In this document: in pieces, positions 22,711 through 33,200 of the stretch | How positions within the stretch are numbered: position 1 is the first letter of the stretch | Layout: each line of letters starts with the position of its first letter | Assembly (NCBI GenBank): GCA_015179025.1 | Contig: WHUX01000087.1 | Span: 1-64,000, forward strand | Origin: Terfezia claveryi | Lineage: Eukaryota > Ascomycota > Pezizomycetes > Pezizales > Pezizaceae | Length of the DNA: 64,000 nt | Direction of reading: 5' to 3' | The notes under the pieces: model-generated | The model's database searches: none | Seen by the model: only the letters and a program-made list of their open reading frames with translations | Told to the model about the DNA's origin: nothing | Translations under genes and position numbers: made by a program

Positions 22711-25434
22711 ATGGCCGAAGAGAACCTCGACCCAATCAGCGTTCCACTCCCAGCCACGGACGACACTGTATACCTCAATAATGCTGGGGCTATTCTGTCG
22801 TCGGACTTGCACAGCAATGCTTCTGGCAGTGAAGATGAAAATGACGATGATGATGTGATTGATGATGAAACGAAAAACACCAACGTGAACAAGAACGTCT
22901 CGGACATCGAGGAAGAGGATGAGGAAGGAGAGGAAGCTGATGAGGTGACCGACCTTCCCACGCCTCGGGGGAAAATGGTAACCCTTACCCCTTCGTTTAA
23001 TTGGAGCTCTCGCAGCAGAAGAGTTGAACCATCTATTGAGCTGTCACAGACAAGGTCTGTGGTGGACGAACAGGGTGATCACGAGATGAGTGATGAGGTG
23101 GGGCCTGGTAGCTATGAGAAGGAGGATGAGGAGATGGAAGACGATGAAAACGATACAATGCATGCACATTTAGAAAAGAGAAAAGTCAGGCGTGGAGTAG
23201 GAGGGAAGGTTAGGAATCATAGGGAGGCTGCGGTGGCGCAGCGAGGGGATGGAGATCATAATATTAATGCTGAGGAGGAAGATACTGAGGAGGACGAGGA
23301 GGAAGTTCAAGAAGGAGAGGAAGAGAAGGAGGAAGATGACGAAGAGGAAGACGGGAGTGGCAGCGAGCTAGAAGACTTCGACAGGACCATCAAGATCCCA
23401 ATGCATACTCCCAGCCGCTCAGCTGTACCCAAGCGCCTGCTAGGCAACACCTCTCCTGGACGCACCCCGATAGCTCGTGCTCGCGCTCGCTCTGCCACTA
23501 CAACCAACACACCAGCAGGACGCTTTCCGTCACTAGACTTCACCACCCCCGGAATTGCTGCTACCTCCTTTGCCGCCACAGTTGGCCGTCATGATTTACG
23601 CACGCCGTTCCTTTACCATGGTACTCCCATCAATATTTCCCGCCCGAGTGCAGTCCAGCACCATCAACTTGCGGTACAAAATGAATTGCTATTCGATGAG
23701 ATCAAGGAGAAAGAGGCACAGATTAAGTACCTACAGGGATTGGTTGAGTCGGCTGCGGCTTCACCTTTGGCTGACCCGCCACCACTAACTGATGCGGAGA
23801 TGGAGGAGCTTGTTTCGTTTGATGACTCGCCAGGGGGGAAGAGAGTTAGGTTGTCGGTGGGGGGGTTTGCGACGCCAAAAGCTGGGGAGCTATCTGTTCC
23901 GAAGACGAGAGGAAAGAGCGTAAACGTGAGTGTAGCCGCTACTCCTGTACTAGGGTCAGTAAAGAAGGGTAAAATGAGTACTATTGCAACCCCACAGACA
24001 GCATTAAAGGGCACACCAGTCAAGACATTGTTTGAAAATATGACCATGACGCCCTCTAGGTTTTCTGTGACTGCGGATAACTTGTTTGGAACGCCCACCA
24101 GAATTCCAATGCCACAATTTGAAATGAAGACAAAGAGGCAAAGAAAGGAGGATAAGCGAAGGAGGATGACTGCGCAATTGAGGGAGTTTAGCGAAATCAA
24201 CATCGATATGTTGAAGGGGTGGTTACCTACTGATGGGGCTGTCCCGGAGGAAGCCGAAGAGGATGGAAGTCTTCCCGTTGGCCCTAAATCAGTTCCCGTT
24301 TCGACATTCACTACTGTTGTTGAAGAGGGAGAAGAGGACGAGGAAGATAAGCCACAGGGAGAAGAGCTGGAAGAGGAGAAGCCGCAAGAGGCTCAGGATG
24401 AGTCAGCTGCTGAAAAGGACGAAGACCAAGACATGGCTGACGTTGCTCTCGCCGTTGGAGGGCCAGTGCCGCTTCCTACCACAATTTCCGCTCCAGCGCA
24501 AATCCCGGCGCGCCAGCTCAAGATCCTCCCGGCTGATCAGGTTCTTACGACGCGCAAGCGCTCAAATTCCGCCCCTGCCGTGCCTCACGTCCCTACCACC
24601 TCTGAAGAAGAGGAAGATGACGCAGATATTTCAATCTCTCCCCTTGCGCAAGAGATGATCACCGCCCTCCAACAGAGGTGCTTGGCCCTCGAGCGGGAGA
24701 TTGAAACCTCCAACACGGCTTTACAAAAGGCAACAGCTCAACTTGTCGGCGAGATGCGTGCTAGAAAGGCTGCGGTGGAGGTTAGAGAGTTTTTGGAGAC
24801 CGAGAAGAAGTTTGGCGTGTGCTGTGACGCTGCAAGGAAAGCAGTTGAGGTGCAGGCAGTGGAAAAGAAGAGGAAGGCTTCTGCTGCGGTAGCGAATTCA
24901 ACTATGCCTCCGCCTGCTGCGGGGAAGAAGCGAACTAGGGATGAGCGTGAGGCGAGTACACAGCCGGAACACAGGGCCGCAGCAGTTAGGCCTACGTCCC
25001 GTGCAGCAGCTGTTCGCCCACCTTCTCGTAATACGGCGAGTCGGCTTGCGGAGAAGAGGGTTCACTCTGGACCAGCCGCTGCCGCTACAGCACTACCACC
25101 TACTCGTCCTACCCGTGCCACTGCTGCTAGGGCTGCAGCAGCGAAGAAACCATTGGGGAAAGCTACGATAAATGAGCAGCCAGCTCGCCATCCGCCCATT
25201 ACGACAGCGATGGAGAAGCCTGCTGTTAGAGGAGGGACCCTTCCTAGGCCGACGAGCAAGTTGGCGGATAGAAATGAGGAGCCGGCTGCGGGGAGGACTA
25301 CGAGGGCGAGGTCGAGGAGTACGGCGGGGGATGGGGCGAGGCCGATGAGCAGGTATGGGGATAGGCCCGTGAGGAATGTGGATACGGGGTTGGATGTGTT
25401 TGGGAGGTTGGCGACTGGGGCAAGGAAGCGGTAA
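22711..25434 (+). CDS. Large acidic/disordered protein with coiled coil, function unknown
   Basis: A single uninterrupted 907-aa frame with a good start context (CACAATGGCC). I do not recognise a family. The N-terminal ~230 residues are acidic and low in complexity (long D/E runs). A middle part has many TP and SP sites (e.g. 'HTPSRSAVPKRLLG', 'RTPFLYHGTP'), then a helical stretch near residues 325-345 (NELLFDEIKEKEAQIKYL). A basic patch (KTKRQRKEDKRRRM, about residue 470) precedes a second acidic block. A stronger coiled coil lies near 645-720 (EMITALQQRCLALEREIE), and the C-terminal ~180 residues are Arg/Ala/Pro-rich, ending VFGRLATGARKR. Composition suggests a nuclear, phosphorylated scaffold; that is inference. 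The lack of introns is unusual next to its neighbours. Confidence 0.75.
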   Translation: MAEENLDPISVPLPATDDTVYLNNAGAILSSDLHSNASGSEDENDDDDVIDDETKNTNVNKNVSDIEEEDEEGEEADEVTDLPTPRGKMVTLTPSFNWSSRSRRVEPSIELSQTRSVVDEQGDHEMSDEVGPGSYEKEDEEMEDDENDTMHAHLEKRKVRRGVGGKVRNHREAAVAQRGDGDHNINAEEEDTEEDEEEVQEGEEEKEEDDEEEDGSGSELEDFDRTIKIPMHTPSRSAVPKRLLGNTSPGRTPIARARARSATTTNTPAGRFPSLDFTTPGIAATSFAATVGRHDLRTPFLYHGTPINISRPSAVQHHQLAVQNELLFDEIKEKEAQIKYLQGLVESAAASPLADPPPLTDAEMEELVSFDDSPGGKRVRLSVGGFATPKAGELSVPKTRGKSVNVSVAATPVLGSVKKGKMSTIATPQTALKGTPVKTLFENMTMTPSRFSVTADNLFGTPTRIPMPQFEMKTKRQRKEDKRRRMTAQLREFSEINIDMLKGWLPTDGAVPEEAEEDGSLPVGPKSVPVSTFTTVVEEGEEDEEDKPQGEELEEEKPQEAQDESAAEKDEDQDMADVALAVGGPVPLPTTISAPAQIPARQLKILPADQVLTTRKRSNSAPAVPHVPTTSEEEEDDADISISPLAQEMITALQQRCLALEREIETSNTALQKATAQLVGEMRARKAAVEVREFLETEKKFGVCCDAARKAVEVQAVEKKRKASAAVANSTMPPPAAGKKRTRDEREASTQPEHRAAAVRPTSRAAAVRPPSRNTASRLAEKRVHSGPAAAATALPPTRPTRATAARAAAAKKPLGKATINEQPARHPPITTAMEKPAVRGGTLPRPTSKLADRNEEPAAGRTTRARSRSTAGDGARPMSRYGDRPVRNVDTGLDVFGRLATGARKR

Positions 25435-26375
25435 GTAGGGGTTCGGGATGGAGTTGTTGGGAGGATGTTTTGAGTCTCGGGAGGCTTGGGGTTCAATATT
25501 GCGCATGGGAAATTGCTATGGTTTGCTTCTCTTCGGGCTTTTTGCTTTTCAATGCTGATTCCCCATCTTTCGTTCTTGTTTATGTTTCTACTTTGGTACG
25601 CTTATTGGCTCAGCAGGCCGGAGGCGGTAATAGGCGCATGGGCAAGGCTGTCTGGAAAGGCTATAGTGTCCTCTGTTTTATTTAACTTGGTTCCTTTGCT
25701 TTCTTCATTCGTGTTGTGTTGCTTTTCCTTGTTTGCTATATGTTGTTTTCCACCAGGAAAATTCGTACGAGTGGCTTCTTTTTTTCATGCAAGATAAATC
25801 CTTTGGAGCTCACTCCTAGTCACTGGATAGCTGGATACAGGGTGGGGTATTAGAGGATACGGTAACCTTGTCTAGCTTAAGGATGCATCAGTTGATCTAG
25901 TAGGTTTGATAGCTGTAGAAAAGGATTTGCTGTGGCTTTTAAGCAATTACTTAGCCCTTGATACCTAATGGGGATTTGATTATTCTTGAAGGGGACTAAT
26001 TATTGTTTTTTAATTATTTGCAAGAAGGATGTATTTTGTTGGTCGAACGTCGAAATAAGCTTTTCTGCCAAGACGGGAACTAGGGTAGCCGCGTGGAGGT
26101 TGGCGCGTGATCAGTTACTGTACATATGTGTAACCGTACAGTTGGACCGGCATAAGTAATCGGGACAAGACTTTGGTCGGAGATGATATGGAGGTTATTT
26201 ATAGATCTGCATTTCCCCGAGATTTAAATGGGAATGATTATTTGTACCGCTACAATTGCCTGTTTCTCTCGTGCGCTTACTTAGGGAATAGTTAGGTTAG
26301 GTATGGGCTTACGTAAGCGTAAGTGTAACGCCCGGTTTGTTTTGTTTGTTTACAAGCTATTTCAACCTCGTCACT
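25435..26375. other. Intergenic, no gene seen
   Basis: About 0.95 kb between the 3' end of the disordered-protein gene and the peptidase leader. A TAGGTTAGGTATGG-type stretch occurs at 26290-26305. Short frames just after 25434 are shadows of the 3' UTR. Confidence 0.5.
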
Positions 26376-26377
26376 GA

Positions 26378-26448
26378 GCACAACAACAACAGCAACAACA
26401 ACCGACAACAGCAACAACAGCAGCAACAACAACAACAACAACAACGGT
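26378..26448 (+). repeat. CAA/CAG trinucleotide repeat in the peptidase leader
   Basis: About 23 triplets, mostly CAA with CAG and AAC interruptions. If translation began at the upstream in-frame ATG (26337) this would encode an Asn/Gln tract; with the ATG at 26454 it is 5' UTR. Confidence 0.9.
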
Positions 26449-26453
26449 TAGCA

Positions 26454-28079
26454 ATGGTCACCAAACGCGCCCTTCACCCCTCCGTGGCGGGCGATCCAAC
26501 CCAACACCTCACCCTCCTCCTCACCCTGCCCACCTCCTCAATCACCCTTCCCCCCCCACACACCACCGCTACCCACCCCACCCCTGCCACAAAATACCCC
26601 TCCAAAACGCACTGCATCAACGTCTCCTCCCGCCTGCACTACATCTCCCCCACCGTCCCTCGCTCCCTAATCTACCTCCCCTCCCAACGCACCACCTACC
26701 CTCCTTACTCCGACCAACCAACCCCATTTAGACAACTCCGCCATTTCTACTACCTCTCTGGCTGCGACCTGCCCGATTGCCATCTTACTTATGACGTGCA
26801 GAAACAGAAATTGACGCTGTATATCCCGCCTCTAGATCCGAGGGAGGTGTTGTGGACGGGGATGCCGAAGGGGAAGGTGGAATTGATGAAAGAGTTGGAT
26901 GTTGATGATGTGAGGTTTAGTGATGAGCTAAGGGCTGATTTAGATGAATGGGTATCTGCATGCTACTCCGCTGGCGGTGTGGTATACTGTTTGGACAAAC
27001 AAAGTCTTCCACCACCGCCACCAGAGGCGGCAGGGATAGGCCTTGATGAGTGCGCGCTCGCGGAGCAAGGGTGGGGATGGACTGCGATGCGCGGAGTAGT
27101 GATCGATACCACTAGACTTCTCCCCACAATCGACGACTGTAGAGTATTCAAAGACTCCCACGAGATATCCTTACTCCGCCAGGCGATATCCATCACCCGC
27201 CGCGCGCACATCTCAGTCATGGACCTCCTCCGTACGACCCACGGCCCGAACCCAAAGTGCTCAATCACAACCCTAAATGAATCCCACCTCGAAGCAACAT
27301 TCACCTCCACCTGCATTTCCCTGCACGCCCGCACGCAAGCCTATGAGCCAATTATGTGCTCGGGCAGAAACTGCGCCACGCTACACTATACATCAAACTC
27401 TGCCCCTCTCGCGGGGAAACAACTCCTCCTCATCGACGCGGGCTGTGAGTTCCATAACTACGCATCAGATATTACCCGTACATACCCCCTCTCCGGGACT
27501 TGGACTCCCGCAGCCAAAGCGGTCTATGACATTGTCGACCGCATGCAATTCCACTGCATCGCCCGCACCATCGCAGGGGTATCTTGGCGGGAAACGCACA
27601 TTCTCGCCGCCAGGCTCGCGACAGAGGGGCTCCTCAGCCTAGGCATCTTCCATCACGGATCTATCGACGAAATCCTCAAAGCCGGTACTTGGACGGCATT
27701 CTTCCCCCATGGACTAGGCCACATGCTTGGCTTAGAGACTCACGATGTCGAGGGAACCCCCGACAATAATGGTGGGTATGATCCACACTTCCTCTTCAAC
27801 AGTGGCAATTCACGCTGGGAAACAACACCGGAAATGGATACTCTAGTCAATAGAATCATAAGGCCGAATATGGTTCTGACTGTTGAACCGGGAATTTACT
27901 TCTGTGAGTGGATCATCAAGCCATACCTCTCTGATCCTAAACATATGCATTTCATTGATGCAGAGGTCTTGGAGGGGTATTGGGATGTTGGAGGAGTGAG
28001 GATCGAGGATGTGGTGCTTGTGAATGAGGTAGGGCGTGGGAATGAGGTTTTGAGTAAGGATATTCCTAGGGGATGGTAG
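26454..28079 (+). CDS. Xaa-Pro aminopeptidase/dipeptidase, peptidase family M24B
   Basis: Cytosolic or mitochondrial metalloenzyme that removes residues N-terminal to proline. Intronless, 541 aa from the ATG at 26454 (context GCAATGG, start MVTKRALHPS). An in-frame ATG at 26337 would add 39 residues through a Gln/Asn repeat and is less likely. Residues about 50-180 form the aminopeptidase-P N-domain (HFYYLSGCDLPD). The pita-bread domain follows with all five metal ligands visible: Asp in LLIDAGCE, Asp in YASDITRTYP, His in FPHGLGHMLG (with ETHDVEG after), Glu in VLTVEPGIYF, and Glu in GGVRIEDVVLV. This set fits the fungal prolidase / PEPP group; which of the two I cannot settle. Confidence 0.9.
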   Translation: MVTKRALHPSVAGDPTQHLTLLLTLPTSSITLPPPHTTATHPTPATKYPSKTHCINVSSRLHYISPTVPRSLIYLPSQRTTYPPYSDQPTPFRQLRHFYYLSGCDLPDCHLTYDVQKQKLTLYIPPLDPREVLWTGMPKGKVELMKELDVDDVRFSDELRADLDEWVSACYSAGGVVYCLDKQSLPPPPPEAAGIGLDECALAEQGWGWTAMRGVVIDTTRLLPTIDDCRVFKDSHEISLLRQAISITRRAHISVMDLLRTTHGPNPKCSITTLNESHLEATFTSTCISLHARTQAYEPIMCSGRNCATLHYTSNSAPLAGKQLLLIDAGCEFHNYASDITRTYPLSGTWTPAAKAVYDIVDRMQFHCIARTIAGVSWRETHILAARLATEGLLSLGIFHHGSIDEILKAGTWTAFFPHGLGHMLGLETHDVEGTPDNNGGYDPHFLFNSGNSRWETTPEMDTLVNRIIRPNMVLTVEPGIYFCEWIIKPYLSDPKHMHFIDAEVLEGYWDVGGVRIEDVVLVNEVGRGNEVLSKDIPRGW

Positions 28080-28439
28080 AAGAGGGATGGTAGAAGAGGG
28101 ATGAAGGGGGGTCGCCATACTCTGTTCTTTTGTGTATTACCATTATCATTACCATTGCCGTTGTTGTCGGTTGTGTTAGCATAGCGTTTTTTCTGCCTGC
28201 TGTAAAGTATCTCTCTTGGTTCTCAAGGTTTTTGGGTCAGGGTACACTTCACTTAATACTTGGATTAATGGTTTTATTATGTGGGAGAGCGTTCAGCGTG
28301 GGTATAGTTGTGAGGTTTTATTCCTCTCACCGTTAATCAATTAAAATAATTTAAAGCAGGCTCCCAGCGCCAAACACCAAGTGCAACCTTTGACCACAAC
28401 TACCTCTCTCTCACATCACTTATTTTTCGGCGGGGAACC

Positions 28440-29742
28440 TCATAGAACCTCTTCCTCCTCATTTGGAGAACTGTCCTTAACAATTACTGGCTCCTCATGA
28501 AGACTCGCCATTGGACACGTGAGACCGGCATACTGAAGCCCGAAATGACCATCACAGACATGAAACCTGCGTAGTCCCGGTATATTTTCCGTATTGTCCT
28601 CCGGCTCATCCACGTCCATCTCATAGTCTTCCCTTGCAGAGGGTTCCTCCTGGGGTGGGCCTGTCGAGCGTGTCCCCATCGGATTCCGAATTTGCCGAAT
28701 CCATTCTGCTGCTCGTTCAGATAGGGTAGGGCTTGGGCTGTCCCCCTCGCTCTGGGATTGAACATTCACTTCCACCCGGCTATCCTCGTCGATACAGCCA
28801 TAATCGCTGAGGATTTTACCGTCTTCCATCTCATCGAACCTTATAGGAAAGACGCGGCCGTTTGGACCGAATCTTCTGTGGAGTAGGGTATATGTGGTTT
28901 GGAGCCTTGCTGCAGATGGGTGTTTCTTGAGGTATAACCGCTTGGCGATTTCCCTGATGTGAGAGACGGCAACGGATGGGTTGACGATTAGGTGCTGGGA
29001 AAATGTAAAGTTCGGTGTAACATTGGAGGGACTGAGATTGTGTGGTGTTTGGATGAGGAGGTGGAGGGAGAAGATGCTGACAAAGGGCAGAGCGAAAAAT
29101 AGCGAGGAGGGATCCGTATCATGTGCGGACCGCGCGACGCCCCGAGAAGGTGGTGAATTACTACTAACATTATTCACGACACCACCTGGCCTTGCAGCTG
29201 CACCTCCCTGCCGGGGGGCTGTCTCCCCAACTGCACTGTAGGGCGGAGGAGGAGGCAAGGTGAGCGGTTGTCCGGAGTCATCTAGCACCACTCCTTCTCC
29301 CTCTCTTTCCATAGCCTCTACTCCATCTTGCACAGTTACCACCACCTCACCCCTCGCCTGTGTAGCACTACCTTGATTGGGTCTTTCAAACTCAACGTGG
29401 AAAATCCCATTCTGGGTCAGAAACTCCCGGTACTGCCAAACCGATTCGTGGATGACATTTCGACGGTCAGAGACATAGTATAGGACGGGAGGGGAATCGT
29501 TGTGAAAGATGGAAGCTAGAATGGCTACGAACTGCCGCCAGGTAGGGATGGCGGAGACAGGGATCCAGTACCGGGTAGCCTGATCTGACTCAAGGGAGAC
29601 AAAAATTCGAGTCTGGTTTTGCTTTGTTAGCCGGGACGAGGGGTGAAGATGGGGAGGATGGGAGTGGTGTGTATACCACTGGCCGGTCCTCAGCGCCAGA
29701 GGAGGAAGCGGATGACGAGGGAGAGGGAGTAGCGGTCGACAT
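28440..29742 (-). CDS. Fungal protein with a ubiquitin-like C-terminal fold, function unknown
   Basis: Minus strand, exons 29742-29677 and 29612-28440 with a 64-nt intron (GTATAC..CCAG), both in phase 0; 412 aa. The N-terminus (MSTATPSPSS) is Ser/Pro-rich. About residues 23-110 form a compact globular segment (RIFVSLESD, YWIPVSAIPTWRQF, VLYYVSDRR). A Pro-rich linker with PPPPPYSAVG follows. About residues 215-300 look like a ubiquitin-type beta-grasp: 'IREIAKRLYLKKHP', then 'RFDEMEDGKILSDYGCID', then 'SRVEVNVQ', with the D-Y-G..S-x-V pattern of such domains. The tail is acidic. No family name is certain. It is divergent from UTP10 with 543 bp between the starts, which suggests a shared promoter. 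Confidence 0.7.
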
Positions 29743-30285
29743 AATGCGAGTAGTCCCAGTCCCCTCGTAGCATCAGAGGGAGGTGGAATGCATTCAGAAA
29801 ATGCCAGCAGTTTTCATCAGGTTGGGATATATTGAGGGCAATACGTATGGAAGGCCTCACCTCGCCTGTGTCCCAAATGGCCTGCCGTCGATGCATGCCC
29901 CTCCCTCCCAGGAAAGACTCCCTTACTTCATACCTCCATATCGTGATGGGAAATGTAGCAATGCCTTGAGTATCGTCTGGCTGGGCAACGCGAAGGTTGT
30001 ACAAAGGTATCAAAAACAGGAGAAACAATTATTATTACATATCACTGTGACACTCTGAAACTATTTGATGTTGACACCGACGTTCGGTTGCTGCTTGCTC
30101 CATCCACGTGACGTGGTTGCAAGTCTTGGCATCAACTTTACAGCGAAAAAAAGAAAGCGAAGGCAAACCCACTCTCACGCTTCCAATTTCGCTGCGGAAT
30201 TTCTCTGCAGGTTTTCTCTACGGGTTTTTTCGAGTCGGGAGCTCGCCCAGTATACTCCGTCAGTGGTGTGATAGCATCACCTGCA
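29743..30285. promoter_or_regulatory. Divergent promoter region between the Ubl-like gene and UTP10
   Basis: 543 bp between two divergent start codons. No clear motif beyond CA-rich and A-rich tracts (GCGAAAAAAAGAAAGCGAAGG at about 30140). A minus-strand frame at 29690-30028 overlaps it but has no domain. Confidence 0.5.
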
Positions 30286-33200
30286 ATGGCGTCCTCTCTC
30301 GCTCAGCAGCTGCAGCGCATTGCGGCAACTTCTGTCAATACCGTTTCCGCTGAAAGACAGAAGCAACTTCATTCTGTCTCGTTACTGTATACTCCAGGTC
30401 AGGCGTCGACGCAGGATCTCACCACTGTCTACTCGATTGCAGTTGAGGGTTTTCGGGAGTTGGTGGAGCTCGATCCGGCACTCCGCAAATACGAGAGGAG
30501 TCTTTTCTCCCCGTCTTCAATTAGCATTGACAGATTTGTACAGACCAAGGCAGAAAATCTGGAATTAGACAGGAGTATCGATGAATTCCTCGGCTTGGTC
30601 GGGCCGAGATTGCTTCTTAAGAGTTCTATCAAGGCATTGGAATGGCTCGTTAGGAAATTCAGGTGCGTTCATCCTTAGCCGTTGTGAATCTTTGATTATG
30701 GCTAACATCTGATCCTCCGGATAGAATCCATGAGCAAAACACTGTCTCCCTCCTTCTCACGTTCCTCCCCTACCATAGCCACCCTGTCTTCACCCGTATA
30801 ATATCAATCATCCCTCACAAGTCGCTTCCAATTGCACTCTCCTTTTTAATCCCACCCATCAGACCCCCCACTTGTCCTCCGCGGGCCAGCATCATCAAGT
30901 CGCTCACCGCTCATCCTGACTTCTTCAACCTCCTAACCACCCATGTTCTTGGAGTACTCTCACGCAACCACGCACATCATGCACTCGTCTCATTTTATAT
31001 CGCAGTCACAGTCGAGACGCTCAACCGCATGTGCACCCTCGCCACCTACAGGAAGAACCCGGAGGATATCATCATAAAAATCATGCCAACCCTTATACAA
31101 GGCTTGAAGGCGTGGAAGAATGCTGAGTTTCAAATAGGATGTTATATGATTATAACAGTCTTGGTAGCGAAATTGCCACTAGATGAAAAACTTATAGATA
31201 GTCTGATGGCAGGAGTGATAGATGGATGGAGCAAGGCGAGCGTTTCACCCGCTCTGGCTTGCGTCGCATTACTGGCTCAGGAAAGATCATCAAGAAAGCC
31301 CCTACCTCTTGAGGTAGTGAAGGGCCTTTCAAAGGTGGAAGGCTTAGGGCAGATGCTTGTCGAAATGGGATCCAAATACAGAGTTGATGAGCTTGCTGCT
31401 GGACTGGTTATCGGTATTCTATCTCATAAACGTGCATTCGGTGTGGAGAAGATCAGACTGGTGGAAAGAATCCTTCTGGAGGTTAATATGCCATATGTCC
31501 GGAGGAAGGACGTTTTGATCAAGTTAATTCAGGCTGCCACAAAGGCCGACTTTGAGGGTGAAGATGTCAGGATAGAGGTAGCAGAATTCTTCGTACGACT
31601 AGCAGAAGGTTCAAAAACTCAACAGGCGACCAAGATCTTGCATTCACTGTTGCAATCCGAGGGTTTAGATATCGAAACCCTTGAATTGAGTCTTCAGACT
31701 GTCATAAAACCAGTACTAACTGCGATTGAGGCACCCGTCGGAATTGCCCCTGCGGTCACGGCTAGTAAGGGCCTCAAGGAGTTGTTCCAAGAGCTCATTT
31801 CCTCTTTACCGAACGATACCACGGAGACGTCTTTCCTTGCCCCTTCTTCTTCTCCCTTGCTTCCAGTACTTTCTCAGACATTCCTTCAAGCTTCCTCACT
31901 CGCTTCAGATGTGGGGATGGACAAGCTCTTTGGACTTTCTCTATTTAGCAAGAGGCCTGCAAATGAGGCATTTACACTGACTTTCCTTGTCAAGATTTGG
32001 GCCTCTTCTACATATCCAGTTCTTTCTCGAGCAGCTGCATTGAGTCAAGCAAATAAAATTATTGCTACATCTACCGCGGCAAATGTCAAGATAGATTACC
32101 AAGCACTACTGCCATATGTCCTCATTGCACTAGCAGATCAGAGCAAAAAAGTTCGTGCGGAGGCTGCCAACCTGCTGATATCTCTCAACGCCTGTTTGAA
32201 GCTTGTCGAATCTCTCCGTAAGAAGGACAAATCCAGCCCTACGCAGATGTGGGCCTTCGAAACCCTCTTCGGTAAAGACACGAAGCAAACCGGAGATGTC
32301 AAATGGATGGAGACGGCCGAGGCCCGAAAGCTTATTGTAGGCCTGGGTATCGTGGACACCCTCGAGGAAGCAGTTGTCGACGGGGATGTTATTTACCGCA
32401 CCATGGCGCATGGGTTGGGCAGGGATGGAGAGGGATTGAAAAATAGTTTGAAGGGCGCAGCGATGGCATTTTTGGCCAGCCATGCCATAGCAACCCCCGA
32501 CCTATCAATGAAATTACAGCTCTTGAAGCTGGTGAACGCAGTTGTATCGGGAACCGCTGCTAAGGCAAAGCCAGCTGTGACAATAATCAGGGATTGGCTT
32601 AGTGTGGAGGATTACATAGTCAACCGGACTGAGAGGTGTGCACAAGATAAAGTGGATATTGTGGAGATGGAGAAAGAGATCGTATACTCAGTTGGAAAGT
32701 TCGACAAGGGAGAAGGAGTGGAGCTTCTGGTAAATATCATCAAGGGTGAATATGGTGTTCACCCGAACAAGATTGGTGGGATGAGGAAGGTTTCTTGTGC
32801 GAGACTGCGAGAGATCTGGTCTGCTCTCAAGGGTGAGGTTAAGGCCATTGCTTCCCAGAGGCTTCTTGACGTCAGCACCGAGAGTGAGGAAAACGAAGTC
32901 GATATTTCAGGCGAGGCTATGGATGTCTTGAGGAATGTCAACATTCCCATGGAGGTCTTTGAACAATGGCTTCAAGAGAGCCTCGTTGCCCTCAAAGGCT
33001 GGACTGCTAAGCTCGGGCGAGGTCCAGCGGCTGATAATGACACACCGGCAGCAAAGAGGGCCAAGGCTAGTTCCTCTGCTTATCCTGTTGGACTCAGAAT
33101 TAACCGTCTCACCATGGCACTAGAACTCCTTGAGTCTCGCATTGTCGGGGAGAAGGATGTTGGCTTATTGAAGCTTGGTTTCGGTGTTCTTGGCGAGGTC

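Noticed and set aside
24100..25500. Several long frames in the other phases of the disordered-protein gene
   Set aside because: Shadows of its biased composition.
29690..30028. 112-aa minus-strand frame
   Set aside because: Overlaps the 5' end and leader of the Ubl-like gene; the spliced model explains the region better.
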